From Chitinophaga sp. S165 (GTDB taxonomy: Bacteria > Bacteroidota > Bacteroidia > Chitinophagales > Chitinophagaceae): DNA of 64,000 nucleotides. This document shows, in pieces, positions 6,681 to 16,049 of the stretch. Both the position numbers and the translations under genes were made by a program. The stretch is taken from contig NZ_QGTG01000003.1 of assembly GCF_003182155.1 (NCBI RefSeq), positions 1 to 64,000 of the forward strand. Direction: 5' to 3'. The notes under the pieces are model-generated. The model was given only the letters and a program-made list of their open reading frames with translations. It was not told the DNA's origin and made no database searches. How positions within the stretch are numbered: position 1 is the stretch's first letter; each line of letters opens with the position of its first letter.

Positions 6681-7580
6681 ATGAGTACATTACCGGGTGC
6701 GGAAACGATCTCCTTTTTCACTAATTGTTATGAAGGGGATTGGGAAAGGGTGTTAAAAGAGAACCGTTTAGAAACAATGATCGAGCGGTGTAAAACGAAC
6801 TTCTTTGAGAAAGTACTGATCATAAATAATGTTAAAGACCGCAATCAGGTAGAACAATATGCCAAAGCAGCGGTTGATAAAAAGATCATAGATGCTTACT
6901 ACTTTGCTGAAGACCATAGTGAGGCCATCCTTTCAGCATTTTCAATAACACGTAAGAGCTTTCACCTCGATTTCTACGACGGTTATTGGTACAGTATGGG
7001 ACCATTGGCAGCTATCTATTTCTGTAAGGGAAAATACCTGTTGTATTTCACCTGCGACTGTATGATAGAAGAAGGCGCAAGTCCGAGCTGGATAACAGAT
7101 TCAGTGGAATTGATGAAAAAGGATCACTCCATCTTTGTTGCCAACCCGATTGGGGATGATAACAGGGGTGAATGCAAGGATGGTACGCTTAAAGAAGATG
7201 ATAAGTATTACTATACCATCGGTTTCTCCGATCAGTGTTTCCTCGTAGAAAACAGCCGCTTTTATGGAGACATTTATAACGACTACCATTATTTCTCTGA
7301 ACGATATCCCGTTTATGCCGGCGATCTGTTTGAGAAGCGCGTGAATAGTTATATGTCGCTCAACCTGCTCATAAGGATCATCCGAAAAGATGTTTATTAC
7401 AGCCATGAAAAATTGCTGAATAAAGAGCTTGAAGCCTTACGTGCCAAACCGAGCCTTAAAAAGAAAGCAAAAATGATGGCAGGTACTTACTCAAGGAAAT
7501 TAAGAAAGGCGATTAACAGAAGAATTTTAGGACATTCGAAATACAGGAGCGAGAAGAGTGTGACCCGTATTCATATCTGA
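6681..7580 (+). CDS. Possible glycosyltransferase (GT-A-like), 299 aa
   Basis: Cytoplasmic protein without signal peptide. The N-terminal half shows a pattern seen in GT-A-type transferases: a first strand TISFFTNCYEGDW, an alternating Rossmann-like region to about residue 90, then AAIYFCKGKYLLYFTCDCMIEE, where the aspartate in the CDC segment would be the metal-binding position of a DxD-like site. The C-terminal 50 residues are strongly basic (KKKAKMMAGTYSRKLRKA), fitting membrane association. It stands alone, directly right of the tRNA remnant, and ends at a strong terminator. The assignment is tentative; the acceptor is unknown. Confidence 0.45.
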   Translation: MSTLPGAETISFFTNCYEGDWERVLKENRLETMIERCKTNFFEKVLIINNVKDRNQVEQYAKAAVDKKIIDAYYFAEDHSEAILSAFSITRKSFHLDFYDGYWYSMGPLAAIYFCKGKYLLYFTCDCMIEEGASPSWITDSVELMKKDHSIFVANPIGDDNRGECKDGTLKEDDKYYYTIGFSDQCFLVENSRFYGDIYNDYHYFSERYPVYAGDLFEKRVNSYMSLNLLIRIIRKDVYYSHEKLLNKELEALRAKPSLKKKAKMMAGTYSRKLRKAINRRILGHSKYRSEKSVTRIHI

Positions 7581-7615
7581 GAAAGGATACACACTTTCAT
7601 TCCTCATGATTTTAG

Positions 7616-7641
7616 AAGGCAGCTATCAGGCTGCCTTTTTT
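7616..7641 (+). terminator. Rho-independent terminator
   Basis: AGGCAGC (7617-7623) pairs with GCTGCCT (7630-7636), followed by a T run. Confidence 0.8.
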
Positions 7642-7711
7642 GTGTAGTGAAAATAAACAAACGCCCCGGTCAGCTGTTGATCAATAACCAAATTAAATCA
7701 CCCCCTCAAAG

Positions 7712-8566
7712 TTATCGCGTAGCGGCATCTTTCCCAATCACCGTCCAGTCATCATTTCCATGCCCCTTTGCTATCCATTTGTCCATTTCGGCTGCAATAG
7801 CAGGTATTACCGCAAATGTTGTTCCTCCCTCTGCTGCAGCTTCCATAAATAGCTGTGTATCTTTCCTCGCCATGTTCAACTCCCAGGATGGCTGATCATA
7901 TTTTCCTCCCGCCACTCTTTGCAGTCTGGCTGCCAGTGCCATACCCGGGTTCCAGGACTCAAACAAGGTGTTGATGTCGTCCAGTGGGATGTCTAATGCT
8001 TTCGCAAGTGAAAGCGTATCCGCAATACCCGCGGTAAAAGTAACCAGGAAGAGATTGCCAAGCAGTTTCATGCCGGCGGCTTTGCCCTCTTCTGTGCCGA
8101 AATTAAGCACCTTGCCTGTCATTTGAGACAAAGTAGGTTCCAGCTGGTTTATGAGGCGCTGATCGCCTGATACGAGCATATAACCCGTCCCTTCAAGCGC
8201 ATTCTGTGGGCCCATGAAAACAGGGGCATGTAAATACGTAAATCCGTGCTCTTTCCAGTCGTGCGTCCTTCGTATCGCGCCTGCTGCGGAAGTGGTGGTG
8301 TGATCAATGATAATGGCGCCTGGTTTTAATCCCTGATGCGCTTTGGCCAGTACTTCATCTACAGTGGCGTCGTCTTTCAAAGTAAGATGAACGATGTCAG
8401 CTCCTTTCACTGCATCTGCAACATCAGCAAATGCTTTGGCGCCATCAGTTTCCAGCGCAGCAGCTTTTGAAGCGGTGCGATTCCATACCTGCACCTGGGT
8501 TCCCTTTTTAAGGAGTGCTTTTACAAAGTTGGCTCCTAACAATCCTGTACCTAAGAATGCTACCAT
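7712..8566 (-). CDS. NAD(P)-dependent beta-hydroxyacid dehydrogenase-type oxidoreductase
   Basis: A 284-residue cytoplasmic protein of the 3-hydroxyisobutyrate dehydrogenase/6-phosphogluconate dehydrogenase superfamily. The N-terminal Rossmann fold has the dinucleotide loop FLGTGLLGANF (about 4-14). The substrate loop is around DHTTTSA (about 98-104), and the C-terminal helical domain starts with KAAGMKLLGNLF, whose lysine is the usual catalytic residue. It reduces or oxidises a small hydroxyacid or aldehyde with NAD(P)H; some relatives are imine reductases. The substrate cannot be told from sequence. It is divergent from the gene at 8643. Confidence 0.85.
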   Translation of the reverse strand: MVAFLGTGLLGANFVKALLKKGTQVQVWNRTASKAAALETDGAKAFADVADAVKGADIVHLTLKDDATVDEVLAKAHQGLKPGAIIIDHTTTSAAGAIRRTHDWKEHGFTYLHAPVFMGPQNALEGTGYMLVSGDQRLINQLEPTLSQMTGKVLNFGTEEGKAAGMKLLGNLFLVTFTAGIADTLSLAKALDIPLDDINTLFESWNPGMALAARLQRVAGGKYDQPSWELNMARKDTQLFMEAAAEGGTTFAVIPAIAAEMDKWIAKGHGNDDWTVIGKDAATR

Positions 8567-8642
8567 TGTTTACGTTATTTCTATAAAAATACTATTACTC
8601 TCCGTAATTTGAAGCAGCTGTTATTACTTAAACCGGTTGTTT

Positions 8643-8945
8643 ATGCTATACATTACACAACTTATCTACATCCATGAGGGAAAGGAGGAGATCTTTCACC
8701 AGTTTGAAGATGTTGCTATACCACTTATAGAAAAGTATAATGGAAAGTTATTGTTACGGCTTCGTCCCGAGCCCGGACAGATGATCGCCGGAGTGCAGGA
8801 AATGCCTTATGAGATACACCTGGTGAGTTTCCCGGAGGAAGCTGCGTTTAATGCATTCAAGCTGGATAAGGAGAGAGAGAAGTTCCTGCATCTGAAAGAT
8901 GCATCCGTGAGGAAGATGCTGTTAATCCAGGGAATCGCTTTGTAA
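8643..8945 (+). CDS. DUF1330-like small protein (100 aa)
   Basis: A 100-residue protein from the ATG at 8643; an in-frame TTG at 8637 is less likely. Its pattern LYITQLIYIHEGKEEIFHQF, then IPLIEKYNGKLLLRLRP, fits a dimeric alpha-beta barrel (ferredoxin-like) fold such as DUF1330 or antibiotic-monooxygenase-like proteins. No catalytic residue is obvious. It converges with the ABC permease at 9000 across a hairpin. Confidence 0.6.
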   Translation: MLYITQLIYIHEGKEEIFHQFEDVAIPLIEKYNGKLLLRLRPEPGQMIAGVQEMPYEIHLVSFPEEAAFNAFKLDKEREKFLHLKDASVRKMLLIQGIAL

Positions 8946-8947
8946 TA

Positions 8948-8989
8948 CATCAACAGCAAGCGGTATGCAAAAGCCGCTTGCCGTTGATG
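8948..8989. terminator. Hairpin between convergent genes
   Basis: GCAAGCGG (8956-8963) pairs with CCGCTTGC (8974-8981). The stem extends outward with CATCAAC and GTTGATG around one mismatch. No strong T run follows, so it may work as a bidirectional terminator or an RNA-stabilising stem. Confidence 0.5.
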
Positions 8990-8999
8990 ATAATAAGAT

Positions 9000-11417
9000 T
9001 TATTCTGACCTCAATGCTTTCACTGGATTCATCAGCGCCGCTTTCACAGCCAGCAGACTGACTGTCAGTAAGGCCGTCACTACGGCCAGTACGCCCGCCA
9101 GTCCGATCATCCACCACTGAATAGTGACCCGGTAAGCATATCCCTGCAGCCACTCCTGCATTGCCCACCATATAGCCGGTGTAGCAATGAGTATGGAGAT
9201 CAGTACAAGCTTGATGAAATCCGAAGATAACAAGCTTACAATGTTGGTCACCGATGCTCCCAGTACTTTCCGTACGCCGATCTCCTTTACTCTTTGTTCT
9301 GTAGTATAGGTCGCTAACCCAAATAAACCCAGACATGCGATAAAGATTGTCAGGCCTGCAAAAGCAGCGAATAATTCTCCGAAACGTGCATCTTGTTTAT
9401 ATTGTCTGTTAAAAGACTGGTCCAGGAAAGTGTACAGGAAGGGGCGGTGAGGAGCAACCGTGCTCCAGGTCTGTTCAAGTTCTTTTATAGTTTTTGATAA
9501 ATGATCCGTTTTTATACGGAGCGATAATTTATTCAAAGCCTGGAACGGTGCCATTCTCATGGCTAGTGGCTCTACTTTTTTGTGCAGCGACTGATAGTTG
9601 AAATCCTTCACCACACCTATTACCGTTCCTTTACGTCCCCACTGTTCAAAACGTTTGCCGACGATATCTTCAGCCTTTGAATAGCCATACTTTTTCATTG
9701 CGGCCTCATTGATCATCAGCGCTTCCTGGGCATCAGTAGGGAAGTCCCGCGAGTAAGCCCTGCCTGCAGCCAGTTGCATCTCATAGACAGGAATGAAGTC
9801 GAAATCTATTTCATATAAAGCCGGTGTCTCTGTTATCATATCACCGGTACGGGATTCTATGAAAGTAGTACCATTAGGATAGAAATCGCCAGGTACAGCC
9901 CTGGAGGCAGAAATAGATTGTACCGCCGGATTTCTTGCCAACATGGCTTTGATCGCATCTATGGACGCATTTACCTTTTGGTCACCACCATAATCGATCA
10001 CCAGCATCTGGTCCTGGCGGAAGCCCAGAGAATGTGACCTCAGATGCTTGAGCTGTGAGTATACGATCATAGTACCGGCAATAAGAGCTACGGATAAACT
10101 GAACTGTACTATCACCAGCCCCTTTCGTAATGCAATACCTTTGTTAGACGCCCGGAACTGCCCCTTCAGTACTTCCACAGGCCTGAACCGCGATAATACC
10201 CACGCGGGGTAGCTACCTGCCATCAATCCAAGCAGAAAGGGCATAAGAATAATTACAGGTGTTATCTTCCAGGAAACAAGCAAAGACCAGTTGAGGGGCT
10301 TACCTGATATTTCCCCGATAGCCGGTAAGGTTATGATTGTGAGTATGATCGATAACAATACTGCTGCGGAAGAAATCAGGATAGACTCGGTCAGGAACTG
10401 GTATATCAACCCTTTCTGATAAGCGCCCACGGCTTTTCTTACACCCACTTCCCTGGCCCTTTCCATAGAACGCGCTGTGGACAGGTTCACAAAATTGATA
10501 CAGGCAATGAGTATTATGAACAGACCAATTATGGAGAAGATATAGACATTCGAGAGACTGCCGGTAGGTCCCGGCTGCCGTTGAGCCTTTGAGTGTAAAT
10601 ATGCGGCTGATAACGGCTCAAAGGCAACAGCATAAATACTATTATCCATTTTAGGATAATGCCGGGATACGAATGCCGGAATTTTTGCTTCGAGCGTTTT
10701 AATATTCGTATGTTCAGGCAGGAGGAAGTAAGTATAGAAATCAATATATCCCCATTCATCAAAGATCTCAGGTCTCCATTTCCTGAATGTGCTCATAGAG
10801 ATCAGCCCGTTGAAAGATATATGTGAGTTGGCGGGAACATCTTCCATCATACCGGTTACGGTGAATGTTTCCTGGTTGTCTACACGTAGTGTTTGTCCTA
10901 CGGGGTTCTGATTGCCAAAGTATTTCTGCGCAATACTTTTTGTCAGCACGATACTGTTAGGTGCTACAAGCGCCTGTTTAGGATTGCCGGCCAGCATCTT
11001 CCAGCTGAAGATGTCAAATACCGTCGAATCTGTAAATACAAGCCCTTCTTCCTGGAAGTGTTTTTCTCCGTGTTCCAGCAGGAACGTATTCGGACTGGTG
11101 AACTGCAAGGTTTTCTTTATCTCTGGAAAGTCTGCCGCCAGCGCGGTTGCCGTTGGCGCATTTCCCCACACCTGATAGTCTTCCGGAGAAGGAGGTGTGT
11201 TTCTGTCAACGTCTTTGGGATTACGGTAGGCATGCAGTACCCTGTATATCTGATTGAAATTGGTGTTATACCGGTCATAGGATAATTCATCCTGCACATA
11301 CAGCATAATTAGTATACAACAGGTAATGCCTATGGCAAGACCAGTAATGTTAATTGCCGAATAGGCCTTTTTCCTTATCAGGTTACGCCAGGCAATTTTA
11401 AGATAGTTCTTTAGCAT
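9000..11417 (-). CDS. MacB/FtsX-type ABC transporter permease
   Basis: An 805-residue permease of the Bacteroidota double-length FtsX type. It starts MLKNYLKIAWRNLIRKKAYSAINITG, with a transmembrane helix at about 20-42. A periplasmic MacB-like domain follows, then three helices with the FtsX signature ARSMERAREVGVRKAVGA (about 330). A second periplasmic part and a second FtsX block with EQRVKEIGVRKVLGAS come near the C-terminus. No ATPase is adjacent, so it must pair with one encoded elsewhere. Such permeases act in efflux of peptides or in signalling at the cell envelope rather than in import. Confidence 0.9.
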   Translation of the reverse strand: MLKNYLKIAWRNLIRKKAYSAINITGLAIGITCCILIMLYVQDELSYDRYNTNFNQIYRVLHAYRNPKDVDRNTPPSPEDYQVWGNAPTATALAADFPEIKKTLQFTSPNTFLLEHGEKHFQEEGLVFTDSTVFDIFSWKMLAGNPKQALVAPNSIVLTKSIAQKYFGNQNPVGQTLRVDNQETFTVTGMMEDVPANSHISFNGLISMSTFRKWRPEIFDEWGYIDFYTYFLLPEHTNIKTLEAKIPAFVSRHYPKMDNSIYAVAFEPLSAAYLHSKAQRQPGPTGSLSNVYIFSIIGLFIILIACINFVNLSTARSMERAREVGVRKAVGAYQKGLIYQFLTESILISSAAVLLSIILTIITLPAIGEISGKPLNWSLLVSWKITPVIILMPFLLGLMAGSYPAWVLSRFRPVEVLKGQFRASNKGIALRKGLVIVQFSLSVALIAGTMIVYSQLKHLRSHSLGFRQDQMLVIDYGGDQKVNASIDAIKAMLARNPAVQSISASRAVPGDFYPNGTTFIESRTGDMITETPALYEIDFDFIPVYEMQLAAGRAYSRDFPTDAQEALMINEAAMKKYGYSKAEDIVGKRFEQWGRKGTVIGVVKDFNYQSLHKKVEPLAMRMAPFQALNKLSLRIKTDHLSKTIKELEQTWSTVAPHRPFLYTFLDQSFNRQYKQDARFGELFAAFAGLTIFIACLGLFGLATYTTEQRVKEIGVRKVLGASVTNIVSLLSSDFIKLVLISILIATPAIWWAMQEWLQGYAYRVTIQWWMIGLAGVLAVVTALLTVSLLAVKAALMNPVKALRSE

Positions 11418-11632
11418 AATGTGTCGGTATTATAGAGGCAATCTGATTGCCGGAAGATAGGAACAAAAAGATTGCCACTCACATAAAACCCCTACTATGG
11501 CTAATTTTGAATAGCCCGGACCGGTCAAACTGTTCGCATACGCACGTTTTCCTGGCCGGAAACGGACAAGGCCGGACGCCCTATTCAGGCATTGCTTTTG
11601 TTTTATCGTTGTCTTGTTAAACGCTTCTGACA

Positions 11633-13255
11633 ATGATGGAAGACCTCTGGTATAAGAACTCAGTTATTTACAGCCTTGATCTGGAAACATTTATGGACGC
11701 TAACAGCGATGGTACCGGCGACTTCGCCGGACTGTGTGACCGTCTTGATTATCTCCATGCAATGGGAATCGATACAGTATGGCTGGCGCCGTTTCAGCCT
11801 ACGCCCAACAAAGATAATGGCTACGACATTCAAGACTATTATGGCGTTGATCCGAGGCATGGTTCCAGCGGGGAATTCGTGGATTTTATGCACAGGGCCA
11901 ATCAGCTGGGTATAAAGGTCATTATTGACCTGGTTGTAAATCATACGTCAGACAAACATCCGTGGTTCGTTGAAGCAAGGTCCTCCAAAGACAATCCGAG
12001 ACGGGAATGGTATGTATGGTCAGATAAGAAGCCGTCTGACTGGGATGAAGGCATGGTATTTCCCGGCGTACAGGAAGCTACGTGGACATTGGATAAACAA
12101 AGCCATAGCTATTATTTCCACCGCTTTCATGAGTTTGAGCCTGACCTTAATACAGATAATCCTGCGGTGAGAGAGGAAATATTCCGCATTATGGGATATT
12201 GGCTGCAATTAGGGGTTGCAGGCTTTCGTGTAGATGCTGTACCATTTATTCTGGAATCGCCCGCACCGGGTAAGAAGAAATCCAGGATGAACTATGATTA
12301 CCTCAAAGAGATGCGCAAATTCCTGCAGTGGCGTAAAGGAGATGCTGTACTGCTCGGAGAGGCAAATGTGCTGCCGAAAGATTCTATGAGATATTTTGGT
12401 GATGAGCATGACGGTATTCACCTGATGTTTAACTTCTTCGTAAACCAATACGCATTTTATGCCCTGGCTACGACGAATACCAGGCCACTGATCAAAGCCC
12501 TGGAAGCTACCAGGATAGAACCATCTACAGCCCAATGGGCCCATTTCCTGCGTAATCATGACGAGCTTGATCTGGGTAGATTAACGGAAGCCGAAAGGAA
12601 TGAGGTGTTTGCCCGTTTTGCGCCTGATGAGAATATGCAGTTGTATTTCCGGGGCATCCGCCGCAGACTGGCGCCTATGCTGGGAAGCAGGCAACAGAAC
12701 GAACTTGCTTATAGCCTCATGTTCTCGTTGCCCGGAACACCCGTTTTAAGATATGGCGATGAAATAGGAATGGGAGACAATCTTGCACTCGACGATAGAA
12801 ATAGTGTCAGGACACCTATGCAATGGTCCGGAGAATATCAGGCAGGTTTCTCAAAAGCTGATAAATTGATCCACCCGGTAATTGACGATGGTTACTATTC
12901 CTACACACACATTAATGTAGAGACACAAAGACGTGACCCCGGGTCCCTGCTTAATTGGATGACTTCCCTGATCCGTTTAAGAAGGGAGTGTACGGAAATA
13001 GGTTTCGGACAATGGGAGATCTTGCCAACAGACTTTGATCATATCCTGGGTATGTGTTACCGGTGGAAAGGCCGGTCGCTGTTCATATGGCATAACTTTT
13101 CTGAAAAGCCGCAGGAAATTGTGGTACTGGCAAAGAACATCACCGCAAACAGATTGGTAGACCTGATAAACAACATCGAAAGCATCGTTGATAAGAAAGG
13201 CCGGCACACGATCACACTTGAGGCTTATGGTTACCGTTGGTTCCGCGCAGGTTGA
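11633..13255 (+). CDS. GH13 alpha-amylase-family protein, trehalose-synthase-like
   Basis: A 540-residue cytoplasmic GH13 enzyme with no signal peptide. The (beta/alpha)8 barrel has VVNHTSDKHPWF, GFRVDAVPF (catalytic nucleophile Asp, about 200), LLGEANV (acid/base Glu, about 244) and RNHDELDLGR (transition-state Asp, about 313). The NHTSDKHPWF, REWYVWSD and FHEFEPDLN segments are those of maltose alpha-D-glucosyltransferase (trehalose synthase, GH13_16), which interconverts maltose and trehalose. Oligo-1,6-glucosidase is the main alternative. The start may be the ATG at 11633 or 11636. It is divergent from the ABC permease. Confidence 0.85.
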   Translation: MMEDLWYKNSVIYSLDLETFMDANSDGTGDFAGLCDRLDYLHAMGIDTVWLAPFQPTPNKDNGYDIQDYYGVDPRHGSSGEFVDFMHRANQLGIKVIIDLVVNHTSDKHPWFVEARSSKDNPRREWYVWSDKKPSDWDEGMVFPGVQEATWTLDKQSHSYYFHRFHEFEPDLNTDNPAVREEIFRIMGYWLQLGVAGFRVDAVPFILESPAPGKKKSRMNYDYLKEMRKFLQWRKGDAVLLGEANVLPKDSMRYFGDEHDGIHLMFNFFVNQYAFYALATTNTRPLIKALEATRIEPSTAQWAHFLRNHDELDLGRLTEAERNEVFARFAPDENMQLYFRGIRRRLAPMLGSRQQNELAYSLMFSLPGTPVLRYGDEIGMGDNLALDDRNSVRTPMQWSGEYQAGFSKADKLIHPVIDDGYYSYTHINVETQRRDPGSLLNWMTSLIRLRRECTEIGFGQWEILPTDFDHILGMCYRWKGRSLFIWHNFSEKPQEIVVLAKNITANRLVDLINNIESIVDKKGRHTITLEAYGYRWFRAG

Positions 13256-13290
13256 GCACCTCTATCTGAAATTTATTTACCTTGCAAAAC

Positions 13291-13818
13291 ATGAGAATAG
13301 AAGATGCGATCCAATTTATCAGGCATAAGGAATTATCGTTAGCAGGACCTTCTAACTGGGCTGATCTGGGCTGCGGATCAGGTACATTTACTACAGCACT
13401 TGCACATTACTTACAACCCGGTAGTGTGATCTACGCTGTAGATAAAGAAATAGCTGCAGATCTGAAAATACCTGTACCTGCAGGTATACAGGTGAAAACG
13501 CAGGAACTTGATTTTGTAAAGGAGGAACTGCCTTTTGAACAATTAGATGGGATCGTTATGGCAAATGCATTGCATTATGTCAAAGAACAATCTGCCTTTG
13601 TCGAAAGGATCGGAAGATGCCTCCGGCCAGATGGAAGACTACTCCTCGTCGAATATAATACAGACAAACCCGTACCAACATGGGTCCCTTATCCGCTAAG
13701 TTATCCTTCACTGGAAAAGCTGTTTAAAGCACACGGATATCAGCATATTGAGATGATAGGTGAAAGATCTTCCGTATATGGCAATGCAGATCTTTACACA
13801 GCCATCATCCGCAAATGA
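13291..13818 (+). CDS. Class I SAM-dependent methyltransferase
   Basis: A 175-residue cytoplasmic protein from the ATG at 13291. Motif I is ADLGCGSGTFTTAL (about 24-37), followed by a VIYAVDKE acidic strand that should bind the SAM ribose, and a motif-IV-like region LDGIVMANALHYV. The order fits the methyltransferase-11/25 type. It begins 35 bp after the GH13 stop and may be co-transcribed. The substrate is unknown. Confidence 0.85.
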   Translation: MRIEDAIQFIRHKELSLAGPSNWADLGCGSGTFTTALAHYLQPGSVIYAVDKEIAADLKIPVPAGIQVKTQELDFVKEELPFEQLDGIVMANALHYVKEQSAFVERIGRCLRPDGRLLLVEYNTDKPVPTWVPYPLSYPSLEKLFKAHGYQHIEMIGERSSVYGNADLYTAIIRK

Positions 13819-14146
13819 TAATGTTATTTCTTACTGGTTTCAGTAGATAATGATATGTGTATCAATGCTTATATGTTGTGTCCGCAACTCAGTGTGGATA
13901 AAAAGAAAATATATTTTTTTAAATAAATAGTGATTCCTTACAATTCGTAAGATTGTACTTCTCTTATTATTGGCTCCCCGATTTTTCCACCCTTACTTAT
14001 TTGAGGTTGTTAATACAGCCATGCGTACGCCTGCCGGATTTATATAATTTGACAGGTTACATTAACTTAAGCAAGAGAGATACTTAAAGCAGGAAGGAAC
14101 GTTTGAAAGGATTTCCCATTTTATTAACCAGTAAGAACATTATACC
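13819..14146. other. Intergenic region, 328 bp
   Basis: AT-rich with an A/T tract at about 13900-13930. It must carry the end of the methyltransferase transcript and the promoter of the glycosyltransferase at 14147, but I could not identify a hairpin or an exact TAnnTTTG element. Confidence 0.4.
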
Positions 14147-15277
14147 GTGAAACTAGCTTTTCTATGTGGTTCGCTGGAGCCTGGCCGGGATGGTGTGGGT
14201 GATTATTCAAGACGCTTAGCATGTGAGTTAATCCGGAAATCGCATGAAGTAGTAATAATAGCCCTCAAAGACCGTGTAATAACCTCGCTGTACAGTGGTT
14301 TGCAAAGTAGCAATGGTATTGACGTCCCTGTACTCCGTATACCGGCTTCAATGGATGAAAGAGAACGCTTTTCCCACGCAGGCGATTATATCAGGAAATT
14401 CGGCCCTGAATGGGTAAGTCTGCAATATGTGCCTTTCTCATTTGAGAAAAGAGGACTGCCTTTTACCTTCGCCAGACATTTAAAAAGTTTAGGCAGCAAT
14501 ATTAAGTGGCACTTTATGTTCCATGAGCTCTGGGTCGGACTTTACGGATACAGCACTTTCAAACTGAAGATACTGGGCCTCATGCAGAAAGTTATCATCA
14601 AACAGATGCTCGCTGCCATCAATCCTGAATCTGTTACAACCTCTATCGGTATTTATAAGAAGAACCTGGGTTGGAAGGAAGTGAACCTTATTCCATTGTT
14701 CAGTAATATTCCTGTTGCCGGTACGCTCCGGCAGGATACGAAACAATCAGATAGCCTTACTGCCATTCACTTCGGCTCTTTCACCGGTGCATTGGATGAT
14801 TATAAACGCCAGGTGGATTTTCTTACCGGAATAGGGGAGAAGACAGGTAAGACCGTATGCCTGGAGATCATCGGCAACGGCGGACATTATAAAGAAAAAG
14901 CGCTTGAGATTTCCCGTCGTGCGTTCGGCGAAGAAAATGTAATTGATTGTGGCTTCCTGTCTGAAGAGTCTATTTCCAATCATTTGCTCAGTGCTGATAT
15001 TGGTATTTCAAGAGCAGATTATACGCTGTTCGGGAAAAGCGGTTCTGCAATGGCCATGTTGGAACACGGGCTGCCACTGTTGTTGAGAGGAAACCGTCCA
15101 ACAGAAGATGTTATCGGTAACAACTTTCCTTTTAAGGAACAACTTGTATATCCGGACGATCCTTCCAGGGAATTTGTAAAGAAAGAACCTGTTTATTTTA
15201 TCAGTGAAGTGTCTGAGATCTTTGTGGAAAGTCTGTCTGATAAAGAACACGGAGAACTTATACTTATAACGGGTTAA
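14147..15277 (+). CDS. Glycosyltransferase family 4-like protein
   Basis: A 376-residue GT-B-type transferase with a GTG start at 14147, supported because the first strand MKLAFLCGSLEPGRDGVGDY with its glycine loop begins there. The N-terminal acceptor domain spans about 1-180. The C-terminal donor domain has AIHFGSFTGAL (about 208), CLEIIGNGG and DCGFLSEESISNHLLSADIGISR (about 265-287), the usual order around the nucleotide-sugar pocket. It uses an activated sugar to extend a cell-surface glycan or lipid. It stands alone, so the pathway is unknown, and it converges with the gene at 15316. Confidence 0.75.
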   Translation: MKLAFLCGSLEPGRDGVGDYSRRLACELIRKSHEVVIIALKDRVITSLYSGLQSSNGIDVPVLRIPASMDERERFSHAGDYIRKFGPEWVSLQYVPFSFEKRGLPFTFARHLKSLGSNIKWHFMFHELWVGLYGYSTFKLKILGLMQKVIIKQMLAAINPESVTTSIGIYKKNLGWKEVNLIPLFSNIPVAGTLRQDTKQSDSLTAIHFGSFTGALDDYKRQVDFLTGIGEKTGKTVCLEIIGNGGHYKEKALEISRRAFGEENVIDCGFLSEESISNHLLSADIGISRADYTLFGKSGSAMAMLEHGLPLLLRGNRPTEDVIGNNFPFKEQLVYPDDPSREFVKKEPVYFISEVSEIFVESLSDKEHGELILITG

Positions 15278-15283
15278 ATGAAA

Positions 15284-15307
15284 AAAGGCGATCGTTTGAT
15301 CGCCTTT
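15284..15307. terminator. Bidirectional terminator
   Basis: AAAGGCGATC (15284-15293) pairs perfectly with GATCGCCTTT (15298-15307), loop GTTT, between convergent genes. Confidence 0.85.
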
Positions 15308-15315
15308 CTAATTCA

Positions 15316-15852
15316 TCACATGATGGTCTTAAAGAAGGATACATTCCCGACCATATCAACCTTAACTACGATTGTTTCACTGTTCTTTTTCAATTCTACA
15401 AAATAGTTATCTGCACCGTCGAACGCCATGTCAAACATAGTCAGATCGATTTCGTTGCTTTCATTGTCGTCGTACTTAAATACTCTTCCTACCTGGTAAC
15501 CGCTGTACTTCTTTTCGATGTTATGTTGTGCGCTCTCCGGCAGATCTGCAAATGTTTTGTCCTGTGTTGTACCTACGAGGTTACTATGGATGTCATAATA
15601 CGCTTTCAGATGATCCGCTCCTATTGCAAAAGTTACTTCGTCGAAATGGCTTGTTCTCTCGTAACGTATATCCGTCGCTGCCGGGAAATCTTCATAAAAC
15701 TGCGTCTTTGTGAAAGTGCTCACCTCATCGTTATTTTCTTTACGTATTTCCTTTCTTTCCGCTCTTGTTTTTTTATCGCCGTCTGTCGTATGTGCGAATG
15801 TCATATTAACTGACATGATCAGCACTCCTGCCGCAAGAAAAATCTTTTTCAT
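15316..15852 (-). CDS. Secreted PepSY-like protein
   Basis: A 178-residue protein with a clear signal peptide (MKKIFLAAGVLIMSVNMTFA). A charged linker (KKTRAERKEIRKENND) follows, then a single domain with a pattern like TFTKTQFYEDFPAATDIRYER and LKAYYDIHSNLVGTTQ, close to PepSY/BLIP-like proteins common in Bacteroidota. It is probably periplasmic or surface-bound and has no catalytic motif. Function is unknown. Confidence 0.7.
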   Translation of the reverse strand: MKKIFLAAGVLIMSVNMTFAHTTDGDKKTRAERKEIRKENNDEVSTFTKTQFYEDFPAATDIRYERTSHFDEVTFAIGADHLKAYYDIHSNLVGTTQDKTFADLPESAQHNIEKKYSGYQVGRVFKYDDNESNEIDLTMFDMAFDGADNYFVELKKNSETIVVKVDMVGNVSFFKTIM

Positions 15853-15999
15853 GACCTTGTGTTTAGTGTTTCTTTGAGATTACGATACGAAGTTACCTGC
15901 GCAGACGTCATTGTTTCCGGCAGAATCGGTAAACAGGCGGTTCCTGTCGTTCAGAAAGGACGAGCTGTTGCTAAGCGTATAAATGGCGAGCGCAAAGCT

Positions 16000-16007
16000 T
16001 ATATTTG
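16000..16007 (+). promoter_or_regulatory. Bacteroidota -7 element
   Basis: TATATTTG fits TAnnTTTG exactly and lies 42 bp upstream of the lyase start at 16050. No TTTG was found at the usual upstream distance, so support is partial. Confidence 0.4.
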
Positions 16008-16049
16008 ACATATTAATACCCCTGTAGGTCTTAAATCAGCAATCACTCA